DNA from: Cellvibrio sp. 79
GTDB lineage: Bacteria; Pseudomonadota; Gammaproteobacteria; Pseudomonadales; Cellvibrionaceae
Direction: 5' to 3'
DNA length: 64,000 bases
Assembly (NCBI GenBank): GCA_003056245.1
Contig: MVDH01000004.1
Location: forward strand, 186,001-250,000
Positions within the stretch are counted from its first letter, which is position 1, and the number at the start of each line of letters is the position of its first letter. Below the pieces are notes generated by a model. The model was not told where the DNA came from. It saw nothing but the letters and a program-made list of their open reading frames with translations, and did not search any database. The position numbers were made by a program, and so were the translations under genes. Below are positions 34,045 through 46,300 of this stretch, piece after piece.

Positions 34045-35493
34045 TTAGCTTTTCAGTAAGTGTGAATAAATATCGGCATACTGTTTAGCGCTTTGCTCCC
34101 AAGAGAAATCCCTGCTCATTGCATTAATTTGTAATTTTTTCCATAAATCAGTCTGTTTATATGCATTTATTGCACGTTCAATGGCTGCAAATAATTCATT
34201 GCCATCGGCTTGATGGAAAATAAACCCGTTTGCTTGGTCATTGATATCATCAAGTGGTTGTTCGGATACAGTGTCGCGCAATCCACCGACGGCATGTACT
34301 ACGGGCAAGGTACCGTAGCGGAGACTGTACATTTGGTTTAAACCGCAAGGTTCAAAAATTGAAGGCATAAGGAATATATCGGCGCCAGCCTCAATTTGAT
34401 GAGCCAGAGTTTCGTCATATCCAAGGCGCACCGCGACTTTTTTCGGGTTTTGCTCGGCAATGTTTCGAAGTATTTGCTCATAGTGAGGGAAGCCACTGCC
34501 AAGAATCACTAGCTGATAATTGGATGCCAGCAGACGATTCATTTGTGACAAAATCAAATCAATACCCTTTTGGTCAACAAGGCGGCCGATGAAACCTAAT
34601 AGCGGCTTATCGTCATTAACTTCCAATCCCATTAGTTCTTGTATAGCTTGTTTATTTTTGCGTTTACTACCCAACGTTCGGCGATTGTAAGTGGCAGCGA
34701 TATGATTATCTGTGCCGGGGTTCCATTCATCACAATCAATACCATTCAAAATACCTACAAGGGAGTCACTGCGATATCGCAATAAGCCATCCAGGCCATA
34801 ACCAAATTCCGGCTTCTGAATTTCACGGGCATAACTGGGGCTAACCGTGGTTACATAATCGGAAAATGCGATGCCACCTTTGATGAAAGACATCTGCCCA
34901 TAAAACTCCAATCGCTCGTGATGCCAAAATACATGCGGTAAATTTAATTCTGCAAATGCCTGATGAGAAAAAAGGCCGCGATAAGCCAGGTTATGAATAG
35001 TGAATACTGTTGCGGGGTGGTTGGGATGCAATGACAGCAGCGCTGGAATTAAACCGGTTTGCCAATCATTGCAATGAACCACATCAGGTTGCCAGTCCAG
35101 ATTAGCCTGGTTCAATGCGATAAGTTCTGCCGCTTTCGAGAAAATATAGAATCGCTTATGGTTATCGAACCAATCATTCCCATCCGGACCACAATAAGGA
35201 TTTCCCGGGCGATCTGAGAATTCCGGAACATCCACCAGCCATACGACAACTTTGGTTCCCGGTAGACGGGTTTGCTTAATAATTACGGTATTTCCATCAA
35301 TATCAAATTGTGCAATTTGTTTAATGCCCGCTGCTGCAGCTTTTTCCAGCACGGTGGGATACGCGGGTAAAATAATTTTTACGTCATAACCCAGCTTCAA
35401 AAGCGCGCGTGGCAAGCTACCTGTGACATCAGCTAGCCCCCCGGTTTTTATCAGTGGATAAACCTCACTGGTAGCAAATAAAATTTTCTGCAT
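34045..35493 (-). CDS. glgA: Glycogen synthase (ADP-glucose, GT5)
   Basis: GlgA adds glucose from ADP-glucose to the non-reducing ends of alpha-1,4-glucans. The 482-residue protein has the ADP-glucose site KTGGLADV (Lys16 onward), the GT-B domain linker, and the C-terminal FEPCGLNQMYSLRYG motif with the conserved Glu. Length fits bacterial GlgA (about 477). It lies 25 bp after glgB on the same strand. Confidence 0.96.
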   Translation of the reverse strand: MQKILFATSEVYPLIKTGGLADVTGSLPRALLKLGYDVKIILPAYPTVLEKAAAAGIKQIAQFDIDGNTVIIKQTRLPGTKVVVWLVDVPEFSDRPGNPYCGPDGNDWFDNHKRFYIFSKAAELIALNQANLDWQPDVVHCNDWQTGLIPALLSLHPNHPATVFTIHNLAYRGLFSHQAFAELNLPHVFWHHERLEFYGQMSFIKGGIAFSDYVTTVSPSYAREIQKPEFGYGLDGLLRYRSDSLVGILNGIDCDEWNPGTDNHIAATYNRRTLGSKRKNKQAIQELMGLEVNDDKPLLGFIGRLVDQKGIDLILSQMNRLLASNYQLVILGSGFPHYEQILRNIAEQNPKKVAVRLGYDETLAHQIEAGADIFLMPSIFEPCGLNQMYSLRYGTLPVVHAVGGLRDTVSEQPLDDINDQANGFIFHQADGNELFAAIERAINAYKQTDLWKKLQINAMSRDFSWEQSAKQYADIYSHLLKS

Positions 35494-35517
35494 AGTGATC
35501 CTTCTTGGAATAAATAA

Positions 35518-37722
35518 TCAGGAAATTTTTAAAATTAATGCGCCAAGCGGTGGCAAATTAATTTCCAGTGATTGCTGGTGGTTCATCCAAGGCACTGGTT
35601 GTGTATAAAGTGGATTGTCATTTCCAAGATTACTTCCACCATAGAATGATGAATCCGAATTCAATATTTCATGGTAAGCGCCAGCTACTGGTACGCCAAT
35701 TCGATAACCTGTGCGCGGCACCGGAGTGAAGTTCAAAATAACAATTGAAAAATCGTGATCGCTTTTGCGGATATAACTGACTATCGATTGCGTGCTGTCA
35801 TGGCAATCAATCCATTCAAAACCGTCGCCGCGGAAACTGCGTTGATAAAGTGATGGCATGCTGGTGTAACAACGATTTAAATCTTTAACCAGCGCGTGGA
35901 TGCCCTGATGGCGATCAAAATCCAGCAGATGCCAATCAAGGGAACGGGCATGAGCCCACTCGCTCCACTGCGCAAATTCACTCCCCATAAATAATAATTT
36001 ACTACCTGGGTAGGTGAACAGGTAGGTATAAAGCAGGCGCAGGTTTGCAAATTTTTGCCAATCATCGCCGGGCATTTTATTAATCATGCTGCCTTTGCCG
36101 TGTACTACTTCATCGTGGGAAAAAGGCAGTTGGAAATTTTCGCTGAAGGCGTACATCATGCCAAACGTCAGTTGATTGTGATGGTACTGGCGATGGATAG
36201 AATCTTTGCTGATGTAATCCAGTGTGTCGTGCATCCAGCCCATATTCCATTTCATGGAAAATCCCAAACCACCAACCCAGGTTGGACGAGTGACTTGTGG
36301 CCAGGCGGTTGATTCTTCAGCAATAACCAATGTTCCAGGGTGTTGCCCATGGCAAATTTCGTTCAACTTTTGTAAAAAAGTCATGGCTTCGAGATTTTCA
36401 TTGCCACCATGAATATTAGGAATCCATTCACCGTCCTCGCGTGAGTAGTCCAAATGCAACATGGACGCTACCGCATCAACGCGTAATCCATCGATGTGAT
36501 ATTCCTTTAACCAGAACAACGCGTTGGCCAATAAAAAGTTGCGTACTTCATTGCGCCCGTAGTTATAAATCAATGTTCCCCAATCGCGGTGCTCGCCTAA
36601 ACGCGGATCTTCGTGTTCGTAAAGTGCCGAACCGTCAAAGCGGGCGAGGGCATGGGCATCTTTGGGGAAATGCGCAGGAACCCAATCGAGAATAATGCCG
36701 ATTCCGTGCTGGTGCAGATAATCCACAAAATAACGGAAATCATCCGGTGTACCAAAGCGACTGGTAGGTGCGTAGTACCCTGTGGTTTGGTAACCCCAGG
36801 AGTCATCCAGTGGATGTTCGCTGACGGGCAAAATTTCGATATGGGTGAACCCCAGTGGTTTGACATAATCCACTAACTGATGGGCTAATTCCCGATAGTT
36901 CATAAACTCTCCGGCCCAACCACGACGCCAGGAGCCTAAATGCACTTCATAAATTGACATGGGCGATGCTTGCCAGTCCCAATGGCTGCGTTTATTAATC
37001 CATTCACTATCCCGCCATGCATAAGTAGAGGCGGGTTTGATAATAGAGCTGGTTTGTGGCCGCAATTCGAACGCTTGACCATAGGGATCTGATTTAAGAA
37101 ATACAGCACCTGTCGCTCTGTTGCGAAGCTCGAACTTATATAGGGCTCCGGGTTTGATTCCCGGGATAAACACTTCCCACAGGCCGCTACTTCCTCTAAC
37201 TCTCATTGGGTGGTGGCGGCCATCCCAATCATTAAAATCACCAACAACACTGATTCTTTCTGCATTGGGAGCCCAAGTCGCAAACAAAACCCCGTCAATT
37301 CCATCCACATTGCGGAAGTGTGCGCCCAAGTGTTGATAAATGTTCCAGTGCTGGCCCTCAGCAAACAGGTGCATATCAATATCGCCCAATAATGGTGCAA
37401 AACAATAAGGGTCGTATTCGGTATGTGCCATGTTGTGACGGTCTATCCATTGCACCTGATAATGGGGCGGAAGCTTTTCTGCTAGCCCATACCATTCAAA
37501 AAAATCGGTTCCTTCAATGCGTTTAAACGCGTGAACTTGTTGGTTCACCAGCAATGAGGCACTGCGTGCGCCCGGGAGATAAACGCGAAGAACGGTGTCA
37601 GTAGTAGCAGTGGTAGTGGTAAGAGTGTGGCGGCCAAGGACTTCAAAAGGGTCGTGGTGGGTAGCGGTAACTATGCGTAGCATTTCATGGGATAAAGGTT
37701 TGTCCTGCTTTTGGTTCAACAT
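35518..37722 (-). CDS. glgB: 1,4-alpha-glucan branching enzyme (GH13)
   Basis: GlgB makes alpha-1,6 branches in glycogen. The 734-residue protein has the N-terminal CBM48-type domain (about 130-235) and the GH13 barrel. Catalytic regions seen: [11 protein letters not shown] (nucleophile Asp), [10 protein letters not shown] (acid/base Glu) and [10 protein letters not shown]. An ATG 20 codons further upstream is in frame, but MLNQKQDKP at 37722 gives the standard length and has AGGA at a better distance. It heads the glgB-glgA transcript, divergent from glgC across a control region of about 380 bases. Confidence 0.96.
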   Translation of the reverse strand: MLNQKQDKPLSHEMLRIVTATHHDPFEVLGRHTLTTTTATTDTVLRVYLPGARSASLLVNQQVHAFKRIEGTDFFEWYGLAEKLPPHYQVQWIDRHNMAHTEYDPYCFAPLLGDIDMHLFAEGQHWNIYQHLGAHFRNVDGIDGVLFATWAPNAERISVVGDFNDWDGRHHPMRVRGSSGLWEVFIPGIKPGALYKFELRNRATGAVFLKSDPYGQAFELRPQTSSIIKPASTYAWRDSEWINKRSHWDWQASPMSIYEVHLGSWRRGWAGEFMNYRELAHQLVDYVKPLGFTHIEILPVSEHPLDDSWGYQTTGYYAPTSRFGTPDDFRYFVDYLHQHGIGIILDWVPAHFPKDAHALARFDGSALYEHEDPRLGEHRDWGTLIYNYGRNEVRNFLLANALFWLKEYHIDGLRVDAVASMLHLDYSREDGEWIPNIHGGNENLEAMTFLQKLNEICHGQHPGTLVIAEESTAWPQVTRPTWVGGLGFSMKWNMGWMHDTLDYISKDSIHRQYHHNQLTFGMMYAFSENFQLPFSHDEVVHGKGSMINKMPGDDWQKFANLRLLYTYLFTYPGSKLLFMGSEFAQWSEWAHARSLDWHLLDFDRHQGIHALVKDLNRCYTSMPSLYQRSFRGDGFEWIDCHDSTQSIVSYIRKSDHDFSIVILNFTPVPRTGYRIGVPVAGAYHEILNSDSSFYGGSNLGNDNPLYTQPVPWMNHQQSLEINLPPLGALILKIS

Positions 37723-38104
37723 GCATTTAATTCCTAAAGTAAAATTTTTGGCGCGTATTTTTTCATTTCGCACTATTTGCATAGTTTTGGGCTACATAAA
37801 AACGTCACATGCTTGGGCTCTACTAGCTTAGCTATTATCTATAAATTTTGTTGCACCAATTTTTTGCAAAAAATTGGCCTCAGTGAAACACATTTGCAGG
37901 TTCGGTGCCAAACTTGTAGCTACAATTAGCGTTGCATTTAAAGTGGGCATTAAACCTGTTAAAAATGCACCAACAATTTTTTGTGTCCGAATAGAGTTTT
38001 GCGGTAAATCAATTTATTGGCATTGATATTGCTCTTACTCTTGTCAACGAAGTCACAAAAAATTCATCGTTGTTACATACAATAGCCATAAGGAAAAAGT
38101 TGTA
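37723..38104. promoter_or_regulatory. Divergent glgB/glgC control region
   Basis: This 382-base AT-rich region between the outward-facing glgB and glgC start codons carries the promoters of both glycogen operons. It includes the 22-bp palindrome listed separately. An in-frame extension of glgB (to 37782) overlaps its left end but is judged non-coding. glgC has an AAGGA ribosome site shortly before its ATG. Confidence 0.6.
37856..37877. repeat. Perfect 22-bp palindrome in the glg control region
   Basis: The sequence CCAATTTTTTGC joined to AAAAAATTGG equals its own reverse complement over all 22 bases. It lies about 135 bases before glgB and 230 before glgC. It could be the operator of a dimeric repressor or activator controlling both operons, or, read as RNA, a short hairpin. 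No T-run follows, so it is not a simple terminator. Confidence 0.55.
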
Positions 38105-39370
38105 ATGAGTACACCTACATCGGGTCGTTTCGTTAGTCGCCTTACTCGAGAAACTCTGGCCGTGATTTTGGCTGGTGGACGTGGTTCCCGGTTGCATCAG
38201 CTCACAGATTGGCGTGCTAAACCCGCAGTGCATTTCGGTGGCAAATTTCGCATTATCGATTTCCCTCTTTCTAATTGTGTTAACTCCGGTATTCGTCGCA
38301 TCAGCGTTCTCACGCAATATAAATCGCATTCGCTTGATCGTCATGTGCAACGCGGTTGGGGTTTTCTCGGTGGTGAACTCGGTGAATTTGTTGAATTATT
38401 ACCCGCACAGCAGCGATTGAGCGAATCCTGGTACGCCGGTACAGCTGACGCCGTTTTACAAAATATCGATATTATTCGTCGCCACAATCCTGAATATGTA
38501 CTTATTCTCGCGGGCGATCATGTTTATAAAATGGACTACGGTACGATGATCGCTGCGCATGTTGAACGTGGTGCTGACATCACTGTAGGATGCATCGAGG
38601 TGCCACTCGAAATTGCCAGTGCATTTGGAGTGATGGATATCGATAAAGATTATCGCATCGTTAAATTTACCGAGAAACCACCAAAACCAGAGCCTTTGGC
38701 AGGCAAACCCGATAAAGCGCTTGCATCAATGGGTATTTATGTTTTCAGCACCAAAGTATTATTCCGCGAATTATTAAAGGATCGCGATAACCCCGATTCT
38801 TCTCACGATTTTGGTAAAGATATTATTCCCTCGATGATCAAAACGCATCGCGTGAATGCATTTCCGTTCCGCGATCCAGTGTCGGGTGGTGATGCATATT
38901 GGCGAGATGTGGGAACAGTCGATTCTTTATGGGAAGCCAACCTCGAACTCACCGGCATCACTCCTGAACTGGATTTATACGATGCAGCATGGCCCATCTG
39001 GACTTACCAGGAACAAGTAGCTCCCGCTAAATTCGTTTTTAATGATGATGGTCGCCGTGGCTATGCGGTGGACTCATTAATTGCCGGTGGTTGTATTATT
39101 TCCGGTTCTGCAGTTAAGCACTCTTTACTCTTCCCGCGCGTCCGTGTGCATTCTTATTGTGAAATTGAAGATTCTGTTTTATTTCCGAGTGTGGAAGTAG
39201 GGCGCAATTGCAAAATTCGCAAAGCATTGATTGATCGACGTTGCAAAATTCCTGAAGGCACTGTCATTGGATATGATGCGGAAGCAGATAAAAAACGTTT
39301 CCATGTATCACCCAAAGGTGTTGTATTGGTAACTCCCGATATGTTAGGACAGGATGAAGTCAATGGCTAA
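38105..39370 (+). CDS. glgC: Glucose-1-phosphate adenylyltransferase
   Basis: GlgC forms ADP-glucose from glucose-1-phosphate and ATP, the committed step of bacterial glycogen synthesis. The 421-residue protein has the nucleotidyltransferase loop [12 protein letters not shown], the [17 protein letters not shown] region with the allosteric/activator lysine and arginines, WYAGTADAV, and a C-terminal left-handed beta-helix ([18 protein letters not shown]). It overlaps the following GH57 gene by 8 bp. Confidence 0.96.
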   Translation: MSTPTSGRFVSRLTRETLAVILAGGRGSRLHQLTDWRAKPAVHFGGKFRIIDFPLSNCVNSGIRRISVLTQYKSHSLDRHVQRGWGFLGGELGEFVELLPAQQRLSESWYAGTADAVLQNIDIIRRHNPEYVLILAGDHVYKMDYGTMIAAHVERGADITVGCIEVPLEIASAFGVMDIDKDYRIVKFTEKPPKPEPLAGKPDKALASMGIYVFSTKVLFRELLKDRDNPDSSHDFGKDIIPSMIKTHRVNAFPFRDPVSGGDAYWRDVGTVDSLWEANLELTGITPELDLYDAAWPIWTYQEQVAPAKFVFNDDGRRGYAVDSLIAGGCIISGSAVKHSLLFPRVRVHSYCEIEDSVLFPSVEVGRNCKIRKALIDRRCKIPEGTVIGYDAEADKKRFHVSPKGVVLVTPDMLGQDEVNG

Positions 39371-41093
39371 TAATGGCAAAACGAAGGTCGTATTTCTTTG
39401 GCATATGCATCAGCCCGATTATCGCGACATCATGACTGGGGAATATTATTTTCCCTGGACTTACCTTCATGCCATTAAAGATTATGTTGATATGGCTGCG
39501 CACATTGAAGCGCAACTATCTGCAAAAGCGGTAGTTAACTTTGCTCCGATTTTATTGGAGCAACTCGATGATTATGCGCAACAAATTGCAGCGCATTTAT
39601 CTCGCGGTGAAAAAATAAGGGATGCAGTATTGGCATCTCTTGTTGAACCTAATCTACCTTTGCCTGGCAGTATGGCATTTGTTGATCTTGCCCAGAAGTA
39701 TTTGCGTGCAAATCGTGAACGCATGATCGAACGTTTTCCTGTCTATCGTGAATTAGCTGATTTGGTCCAAAGTTTTAAGGAAAAACCATACCTTGGCCGC
39801 TATTTAAATGAGCAATTTCTTGTAGATCTGGGTGTTTGGTATCACTTGAGTTGGCTTGCTGAAATTCCCCGTCGCAGCGATGAGCGCATTCAACGTTTAC
39901 AGCTCAAGGAACGGGGTTTTACCCTGGAAGAGCGGCGTGAGTTGCTAGGTATTATCGGTGAGCTGGTTGCGTCAATTGGTCCGCGTTATAAAAAATTGGC
40001 AGATGATGGGCAAATTGAGTTATGTATGAGCCCCTATGCTCATCCAATTATTCCTCTGCTTATTGATTTGAATTCTGCAAAGGAGGCAATGCCAAATGTT
40101 TCATTGCCTCATGCCACTTGCTATCCCGATGGTCGTAATCGTGCAAAGTGGCATTTAAATGAGGGAATAAAAACATTTGAACATTATTTTGGAAAACGCC
40201 CTCGCGGTTGCTGGGCATCGGAAGGTTCGCTTAGTGATGACACCTTAAAATTATTACATGAGGCGAAATTCGATTGGGCTGCAACGGGTGATTCAGTCTT
40301 GCACAATAGTTTGCGCGCTTCGGAAAACCTTGCTATTGCCACTGAATTAAAAACAACGCAAAAATCCCTTCATCGTGCGTATGAATTTGCCAATGTCAAA
40401 ATAAATACATTTTTTCGTGATGACGGCTTATCCGATCTGATTGGATTTAAATATTCAACCTGGCACTCGGATGATGCTATTGGCGATCTTGTCAATCACA
40501 TGGTGAACATTGCCAATACGGCTAAAGATACAAAAAATACGGTTATCTCAGTGATTATGGACGGTGAAAATGCATGGGAATATTTTCCTGAAAATGCATT
40601 CCATTTTTTACATTCCCTCTATGAGCGTTTAACAACACATCCTTTGCTTGAACTTTCAACTTACAGCGAAATTCTGGATCAACAAAAACCTGAACCATTA
40701 CACTTGCCGCATTTAGTGGCTGGTAGTTGGGTCTATGGTACTTTTTCTACATGGATTGGCGACAAAGATAAAAATCGCGGCTGGGATATGTTGTGTGATG
40801 CGAAGCAACAAGTTGATCAAGCATTAAGAAAAAGAAGTTTTTCTGCGGAGCATCTCTCACAAATTGAAAAACAATTGGCTTTATGTGAGGGTTCAGATTG
40901 GTTTTGGTGGTTTGGTGACTACAATCCTGCCCAGAGTGTTAGTGACTTTGAATATTTATTTCGTCGTCATTTAATGAATTTGTATGCATTAATTGAAACC
41001 CCGGCGCCTGGATATTTAAATCAAGTAATTAGTATTGGTGGTGGTGATCCAGCTTCTGGCGGAGTCATGCGTCAAGGGCATGCTAACCAATAG
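39363..41093 (+). CDS. GH57 family alpha-glucan enzyme
   Basis: GH57 contains alpha-amylases, 4-alpha-glucanotransferases and branching enzymes. The 576-residue protein opens with [12 protein letters not shown], the first GH57 motif, and has [11 protein letters not shown] (the region of the nucleophile Glu) and [16 protein letters not shown] (region of the catalytic Asp). I prefer the ATG at 39363 because GGA stands at the proper distance; an ATG three codons upstream is too close to it. It overlaps glgC and precedes malQ, which places it in glycogen turnover. Whether it hydrolyses or branches cannot be decided by eye. Confidence 0.88.
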   Translation: MANNGKTKVVFLWHMHQPDYRDIMTGEYYFPWTYLHAIKDYVDMAAHIEAQLSAKAVVNFAPILLEQLDDYAQQIAAHLSRGEKIRDAVLASLVEPNLPLPGSMAFVDLAQKYLRANRERMIERFPVYRELADLVQSFKEKPYLGRYLNEQFLVDLGVWYHLSWLAEIPRRSDERIQRLQLKERGFTLEERRELLGIIGELVASIGPRYKKLADDGQIELCMSPYAHPIIPLLIDLNSAKEAMPNVSLPHATCYPDGRNRAKWHLNEGIKTFEHYFGKRPRGCWASEGSLSDDTLKLLHEAKFDWAATGDSVLHNSLRASENLAIATELKTTQKSLHRAYEFANVKINTFFRDDGLSDLIGFKYSTWHSDDAIGDLVNHMVNIANTAKDTKNTVISVIMDGENAWEYFPENAFHFLHSLYERLTTHPLLELSTYSEILDQQKPEPLHLPHLVAGSWVYGTFSTWIGDKDKNRGWDMLCDAKQQVDQALRKRSFSAEHLSQIEKQLALCEGSDWFWWFGDYNPAQSVSDFEYLFRRHLMNLYALIETPAPGYLNQVISIGGGDPASGGVMRQGHANQ

Positions 41094-41144
41094 CAGCCAT
41101 AAGTTAAATTTTTATTATTTATAGTGGTAAAGGGAAGGGGATCG

Positions 41145-42659
41145 ATGGCAGACAAATCACCATTTTTTCAACGACGTACGGCTGGTGTTTTGTTGCATCC
41201 AACCTCTTTACCTTGTTCCGAATCTTATTGGGGCGACGATCAAAAAAATAGATTCGGCACGTTAGGAAAAGACGCCTATTATTTTATAGACTTGATGAGC
41301 AAATCCGGGCTCACCATCTGGCAAATGTTGCCAACTGGGCCGACACAAGCAGATATGTCACCCTATCAGTCCATTTCGGCTCATGCAGGCAATCCCGAAT
41401 TAATTAGTCTTGATTGGTTGTTGGAAAGAGGCTGGATTAACGCAGAAGATTTTCAATCGAGTAATGAAAAAAATATTATCGCCGTACGGCAAAAAGGTGC
41501 ATTATCTTTCTACGCATTTATTGAAACTGCCGATGGAAAAAAAATTAAACATGACTTTCAGAATTTTTGTGAACAACAAAAATATTGGTTAGATGATTTT
41601 TCATTATTTTGTGCGATTCGGAAGTGTTATGAAGGGGCATCGTGGAGCAACTGGCCTGACGAATTGCGTAAACGCCATCCAAAAGCGCTTGAAAAAATTC
41701 GTATTGAATTAAAAAAAGATATTGATGTTATTCTCTTTGAACAATTCGTATTTTTTACTCAATGGCTTTCCTTAAAGGATTATGCAAATCAAAAGGGTAT
41801 ATATCTTTTCGGTGATATGCCTATTTTTGTAGGCCATGACAGCGCAGATGTTTGGGCCCAGCAACATTACTTTCACCTGAATGAAGAGGGAACCCCTCTT
41901 ACGGTGGCAGGAGTTCCACCAGATTATTTCTCAGAGACCGGGCAACATTGGGGTAATCCCCATTACGCATGGCAAGTAATGGAACAAGATGGTTTTCAAT
42001 GGTGGCTCGCGAGGCTGCATACACAATTGCAGTTATTTGATTTAATTCGTATAGATCATTTTCGTGGTTTTGAAGCGTATTGGGAAATTCCAGGTAATAG
42101 CCATGATGCTCGTTTAGGTAAATGGGTCAAAGCTCCGGGAGATGCTTTCCTGAAGGCCTGCTTTGATGCGTATCCAGGCTTGCCTTTAGTAGCTGAAAAT
42201 CTTGGGGTTATTACTGAGGAGGTGGAAGCACTACGTAATCAATTTGATTTACCGGGAATGCTGGTGCTGCAATTTGCATTTGATGGCAACACTAACAATC
42301 CTCATTTGCCTCATAACCATACACGCAATGATGTAATTTATACGGGTACGCATGATAACGATACGACTTGTGGTTGGTGGCAATCGATAAGCGATGAGGG
42401 TCATAAGCGAGTGCAAGAGTATTGTTTTCATTCGAATGAAGGAATGCCATGGTTGCTAATTGAATCAGCATTGGCTTCTGTGGGGCGCATGGCCATTATT
42501 CCTATGCAGGATTTTTTGGAGTTAGACGGAAGGCACAGGATGAATATGCCTGGTACAACGGATAAAAATTGGGTGTGGACGTTTTCGTGGGATCAAGTTG
42601 AACCCGCACTTGCTGATCGTATTCGGCATTTATTGGCAATCTATCATCGGCTTGGGTGA
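41145..42659 (+). CDS. malQ: 4-alpha-glucanotransferase (amylomaltase, GH77)
   Basis: MalQ transfers maltodextrin units between chains. The 504-residue protein matches amylomaltases: GVLLHPTSLP near the start, LIRIDHFRGFEAYW with the nucleophile Asp, LVAENLGVIT with the acid/base Glu, and TGTHDNDTT. An in-frame GTG at 41124 exists, but the ATG at 41145 follows GGGAAGGGG and gives the normal N-terminus. It lies 51 bp after the GH57 gene. It fits recycling of short glucans during glycogen breakdown. Confidence 0.94.
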   Translation: MADKSPFFQRRTAGVLLHPTSLPCSESYWGDDQKNRFGTLGKDAYYFIDLMSKSGLTIWQMLPTGPTQADMSPYQSISAHAGNPELISLDWLLERGWINAEDFQSSNEKNIIAVRQKGALSFYAFIETADGKKIKHDFQNFCEQQKYWLDDFSLFCAIRKCYEGASWSNWPDELRKRHPKALEKIRIELKKDIDVILFEQFVFFTQWLSLKDYANQKGIYLFGDMPIFVGHDSADVWAQQHYFHLNEEGTPLTVAGVPPDYFSETGQHWGNPHYAWQVMEQDGFQWWLARLHTQLQLFDLIRIDHFRGFEAYWEIPGNSHDARLGKWVKAPGDAFLKACFDAYPGLPLVAENLGVITEEVEALRNQFDLPGMLVLQFAFDGNTNNPHLPHNHTRNDVIYTGTHDNDTTCGWWQSISDEGHKRVQEYCFHSNEGMPWLLIESALASVGRMAIIPMQDFLELDGRHRMNMPGTTDKNWVWTFSWDQVEPALADRIRHLLAIYHRLG

Positions 42660-42711
42660 GTCCAGGTAAATTGATAGAACAATTATCACTCAACGATTTA
42701 AAGGAATCGCT

Positions 42712-43074
42712 ATGGAACACAGATGCAGCGCGCGCTATGACGCCGATATTAAAATCCTGATTTACAGATACGAAGTGCCAGTTGCTATTGGCCGAATTAA
42801 AAACGGCACACGCCACGGTCTTTTTATCAAATCGGATTTGTCAGAGGTGAAGCCGTTGCAACAATTGGGAATAGAAATTCTGGTTTATCGCAATGCACAA
42901 AAATTGCAACGTTATCGATTCGATTCGATTGTGATTCATACTACAGAACATGGCTTTGGTGTGGAGTTGGATGCATTAAACGAAGAGGCTGCTAATCAGC
43001 TAATCGATATGCTGCGGGCATCACCGGTAACTCCAAAAGAAAGCGAATTGTTTGATATGGTGGCAAATGCTTAG
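42712..43074 (+). CDS. PilZ-domain c-di-GMP receptor-like protein
   Basis: PilZ domains bind c-di-GMP through RxxxR and D/NxSxxG. The 120-residue protein has R4-C-S-A-R8 and N31-G-T-R-H-G36, so threonine replaces the usual serine and an extra charged residue occurs. Binding may therefore be kept or weakened. No output domain is attached. It lies 52 bp after malQ and 254 bp before the large GH15-like gene, inside the glycogen locus. The position hints at a link between c-di-GMP and carbon storage, but this is inference. Confidence 0.75.
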   Translation: MEHRCSARYDADIKILIYRYEVPVAIGRIKNGTRHGLFIKSDLSEVKPLQQLGIEILVYRNAQKLQRYRFDSIVIHTTEHGFGVELDALNEEAANQLIDMLRASPVTPKESELFDMVANA

Positions 43075-43328
43075 CTTTAGGCGCGTGTCCACCTCAGGTT
43101 TGGTTTGCTGTTATTTAACATAATCCACATTATGCGAAATTTCTGCGGCCGCTTATGGGGGATGGTAAAACGTCTCCCTATGATTTCCTACTAGCTCAAA
43201 CCTATATTAAGATTTAAAAATTGCTGTACTCTGCATATGCCTTGTTAACTACCGGTATTTGATATCCTCGGTTAAAATCAATAATCCAGCCTTGACCCTC
43301 CTTTTTTCCTTTTGATAGCGAAGCCTCT
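43075..43328. other. Intergenic region before the GH15-like gene
   Basis: About 250 bases with no supported gene. The promoter of the GH15-like gene probably lies here. No strong palindrome was found. Confidence 0.4.
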
Positions 43329-46300
43329 ATGAAGCATAAACAACTGTTGGAGCGGTTATACGCGGAAGTCGAAACAGTCATTCTTAGTAAACAGCATCCG
43401 GTCACCGGATTGCTTCCTGCCAGTACAGCAATTAATAACCACGGCGATTACACCGATGCCTGGGTGCGCGATAACGTTTATTCGATCATCTGCGTCTGGA
43501 CATTGGGTATGGCATTCAGGCATCAGGGTGAGCATCACAAAAGCGATGAGCTTGAACAGGCCACTATCAAACTAATGCGTGGATTATTGCAGTCGATGAT
43601 GCGTCAGGCCCATAAGGTAGAAGCATTTAAGCATTCGCTGCAGAATGGTGATTCGCTGCATGCGAAATACGATACGGCGACTGGGCTGCCGGTGGTTGCT
43701 GATGATGCCTGGGGTCATTTGCAGATTGATGCAACCTCAGTATTTTTATTGATGCTCGCACAAATGAGCGCGTCCGGTTTGCGTATTGTATGCACCCACG
43801 ACGAAGTCGATTTTGTGCAAAATCTTGTCTATTACATTGCCAGTGCATACCGCACACCGGATTACGGTATTTGGGAGCGCGGCAATAAAGTGAATAATGG
43901 ACGGACTGAAATTAATGCGAGCTCGGTTGGTATGGCGAAAGCGGCGCTACAAGCGTTGGATGGATTTAATTTATTTGGTAAACATGGCGATAAAAGAGCG
44001 GTTATTCATGTTATCGCCGATGCAATTTCTTTAGCGAGAACCACCCTCGCCTCACTTCTACCTCGAGAATCCTTATCAAAGGAAACGGATAGTGCGCTGC
44101 TTAGCATTATTGGCTTTCCGGCATTTGCAGTAGGAAAAGAAACGCTTGCCACCCAAACTCGCGACTCAGTGCTCACGAAACTTGGGGGCAATTACGGTTG
44201 TAAACGTTTTTTATGGGATGGACATCAAACGGTTCTCGAGGAAAGTTCGCGTATTTATTATGAGCACGATGAGTTAGGTAATTTTGCGAATGTTGAATCT
44301 GAGTGGCCATTATTTTTTACGTATTTATACATAACCGCTCTTTTTGATGGCAGCGAAGCAACCGCAAAACATTATCGCAAAAAACTTGAATCACTAATGG
44401 TGTATGTTGATGGTATCGGTTTATTGCCAGAGCTTTATTATTTGCCCCTGGAAAATATCGAAGCCGAGAAAAAAAGTCCACGCTCCCAAACGCGCGTTCC
44501 TAACGAAAACATTCCATTAGTCTGGGCACAAAGCTTATATTTAACCGGTTTAATGCTGGATGAGGGGCTCGTAAGTGCCGATGATCTTGATCCATTAAAA
44601 ATGCGCAGACGCTCTACTCGTTTTATTAAATCCAGCATTGCGTTAGTAGTATTGGCAGAAAATGAAACTGTGAAACAGCATCTTGCAAAATATGGTGTTA
44701 TTGCTGAAACACTGCAAGACATAAAACCGATGGGTGTGGTTTCTGCTTCCAGTTTGATGGAAGCTTATGCTCACATCGGAGAGAATAAATCGCTGGGATT
44801 AACCGGACGTCCGCGTCGTCGCGTGCAAAGTTTGGCTACATCCCAGACATACGAAATCAATAATAAAATATATTTAAGTTTGTCCTGGTTGCAGAGCGAG
44901 CGGGAAGACTACCGTCGCTACGATGCACAATGGGTAATTGAAAGTTTGACGCAGGAAATACAGTTTATTTATAAAAACTGGATTAGCTCGGAAGTCGCTG
45001 TTTTCACATTGCTTATTGATCATCGTTTGTATAAAGCACCAAATGCGGAGCTATTATTCCAAGTGTTACGCAATTACCAGCTGCGCAACGAAGAAGAGTA
45101 TGTGGGTTATGCATCTGCGAATCTAGCTTATCGCGCCTCGCGTGTAAATAATTTAACTATTCCTTATTTCCATGTGACATCAATGAACAACCAAATGCAG
45201 GCGTCTACTGCTAATGATGACACATTGCGGGCGAGTCAGTTGGAGCCGGAAGCCGCTGTTTTACTGGAAAAATTTTATACGGAAAGCGACATAATTACTT
45301 ATCGGAAATTTTCAGTCTATATTAAAAAGCGCAAGCTGACCGATAATGTTGGTGTTAATGGCGCTATTGTGACGGTTAAGGATTTGATACGTGATATTTA
45401 TTATCGCTCACAAAAAATTAATTATTGGTTGCTTGCCCGTTTTTGTTTCTCACAACTGAATTACACGCTGACCGATTTGGGTGATAGTCTTACATTACTC
45501 GCGGCGCGTAATCTTACAATCAGCGTTGGCGACAATGATCATACCGAGATTAAAGTCGATCAATCATTTTCCAATGCATCCTATTTTGAAAGTGTGCGCC
45601 AATTATTTCCGGATTTGCTGGAGCGCACACTGGTACAGGAATTGATTTCCGCTATCGGTTCATTAATTCGCTCGGAGCCAAAACTGTTTGATGGCCTGCA
45701 TTCTGTTCAATTGCGCAACTTTATGTTGCTCTGTGGCATGGATAAAGGTGATGCCGAGGATGTGTCAATGATTGAGTGGCTTGGTTTGCAATCGCCCGCC
45801 AGGCTTTACAAAAAAATCCGCACTATTTTAACCTCACGGAAAAAAGTATTCTCACAAGGTATTAACCACATTACGCCTTATAAAATTCATCACAACGAAA
45901 ATGCTGATGATGAAAATCCGGTGTTGTTGGATGCGATGGATACGGATTGGCTGGAGTGGCGAACTGCACGTGGTCTGATTACCCATTTTGATGAAAACTT
46001 CCTCAAGGATATCTGGCATAGCCTGATGTTTGCGGAGTATCTGGTATTTAGTAATGCCAACGGTCAGCGTTTCGTTCTGGATTGCAAAACAACTCGCCGT
46101 TCGATGACTCCTGGTGAAGAAAGTTTTGCGCATCATATCGATCAGCTGACGCACCAATTGCACCCTGCATACTATAAAAGCGCAATGGTTGAGGCGCTTT
46201 ATGCCTATACTCAATTCTGTATCAATAACCCGCAAATGCGTTTTCAGAAACCATTGGTGTTCCGCGAAGTGCTTGAACGCGCCGCAGAGCGTTATGTCGG

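Noticed and set aside
37723-37782. Twenty-codon N-terminal extension of GlgB
   Set aside because: No family member needs it, the spacing of the ribosome site favours the inner ATG, and the sequence lies in the control region.
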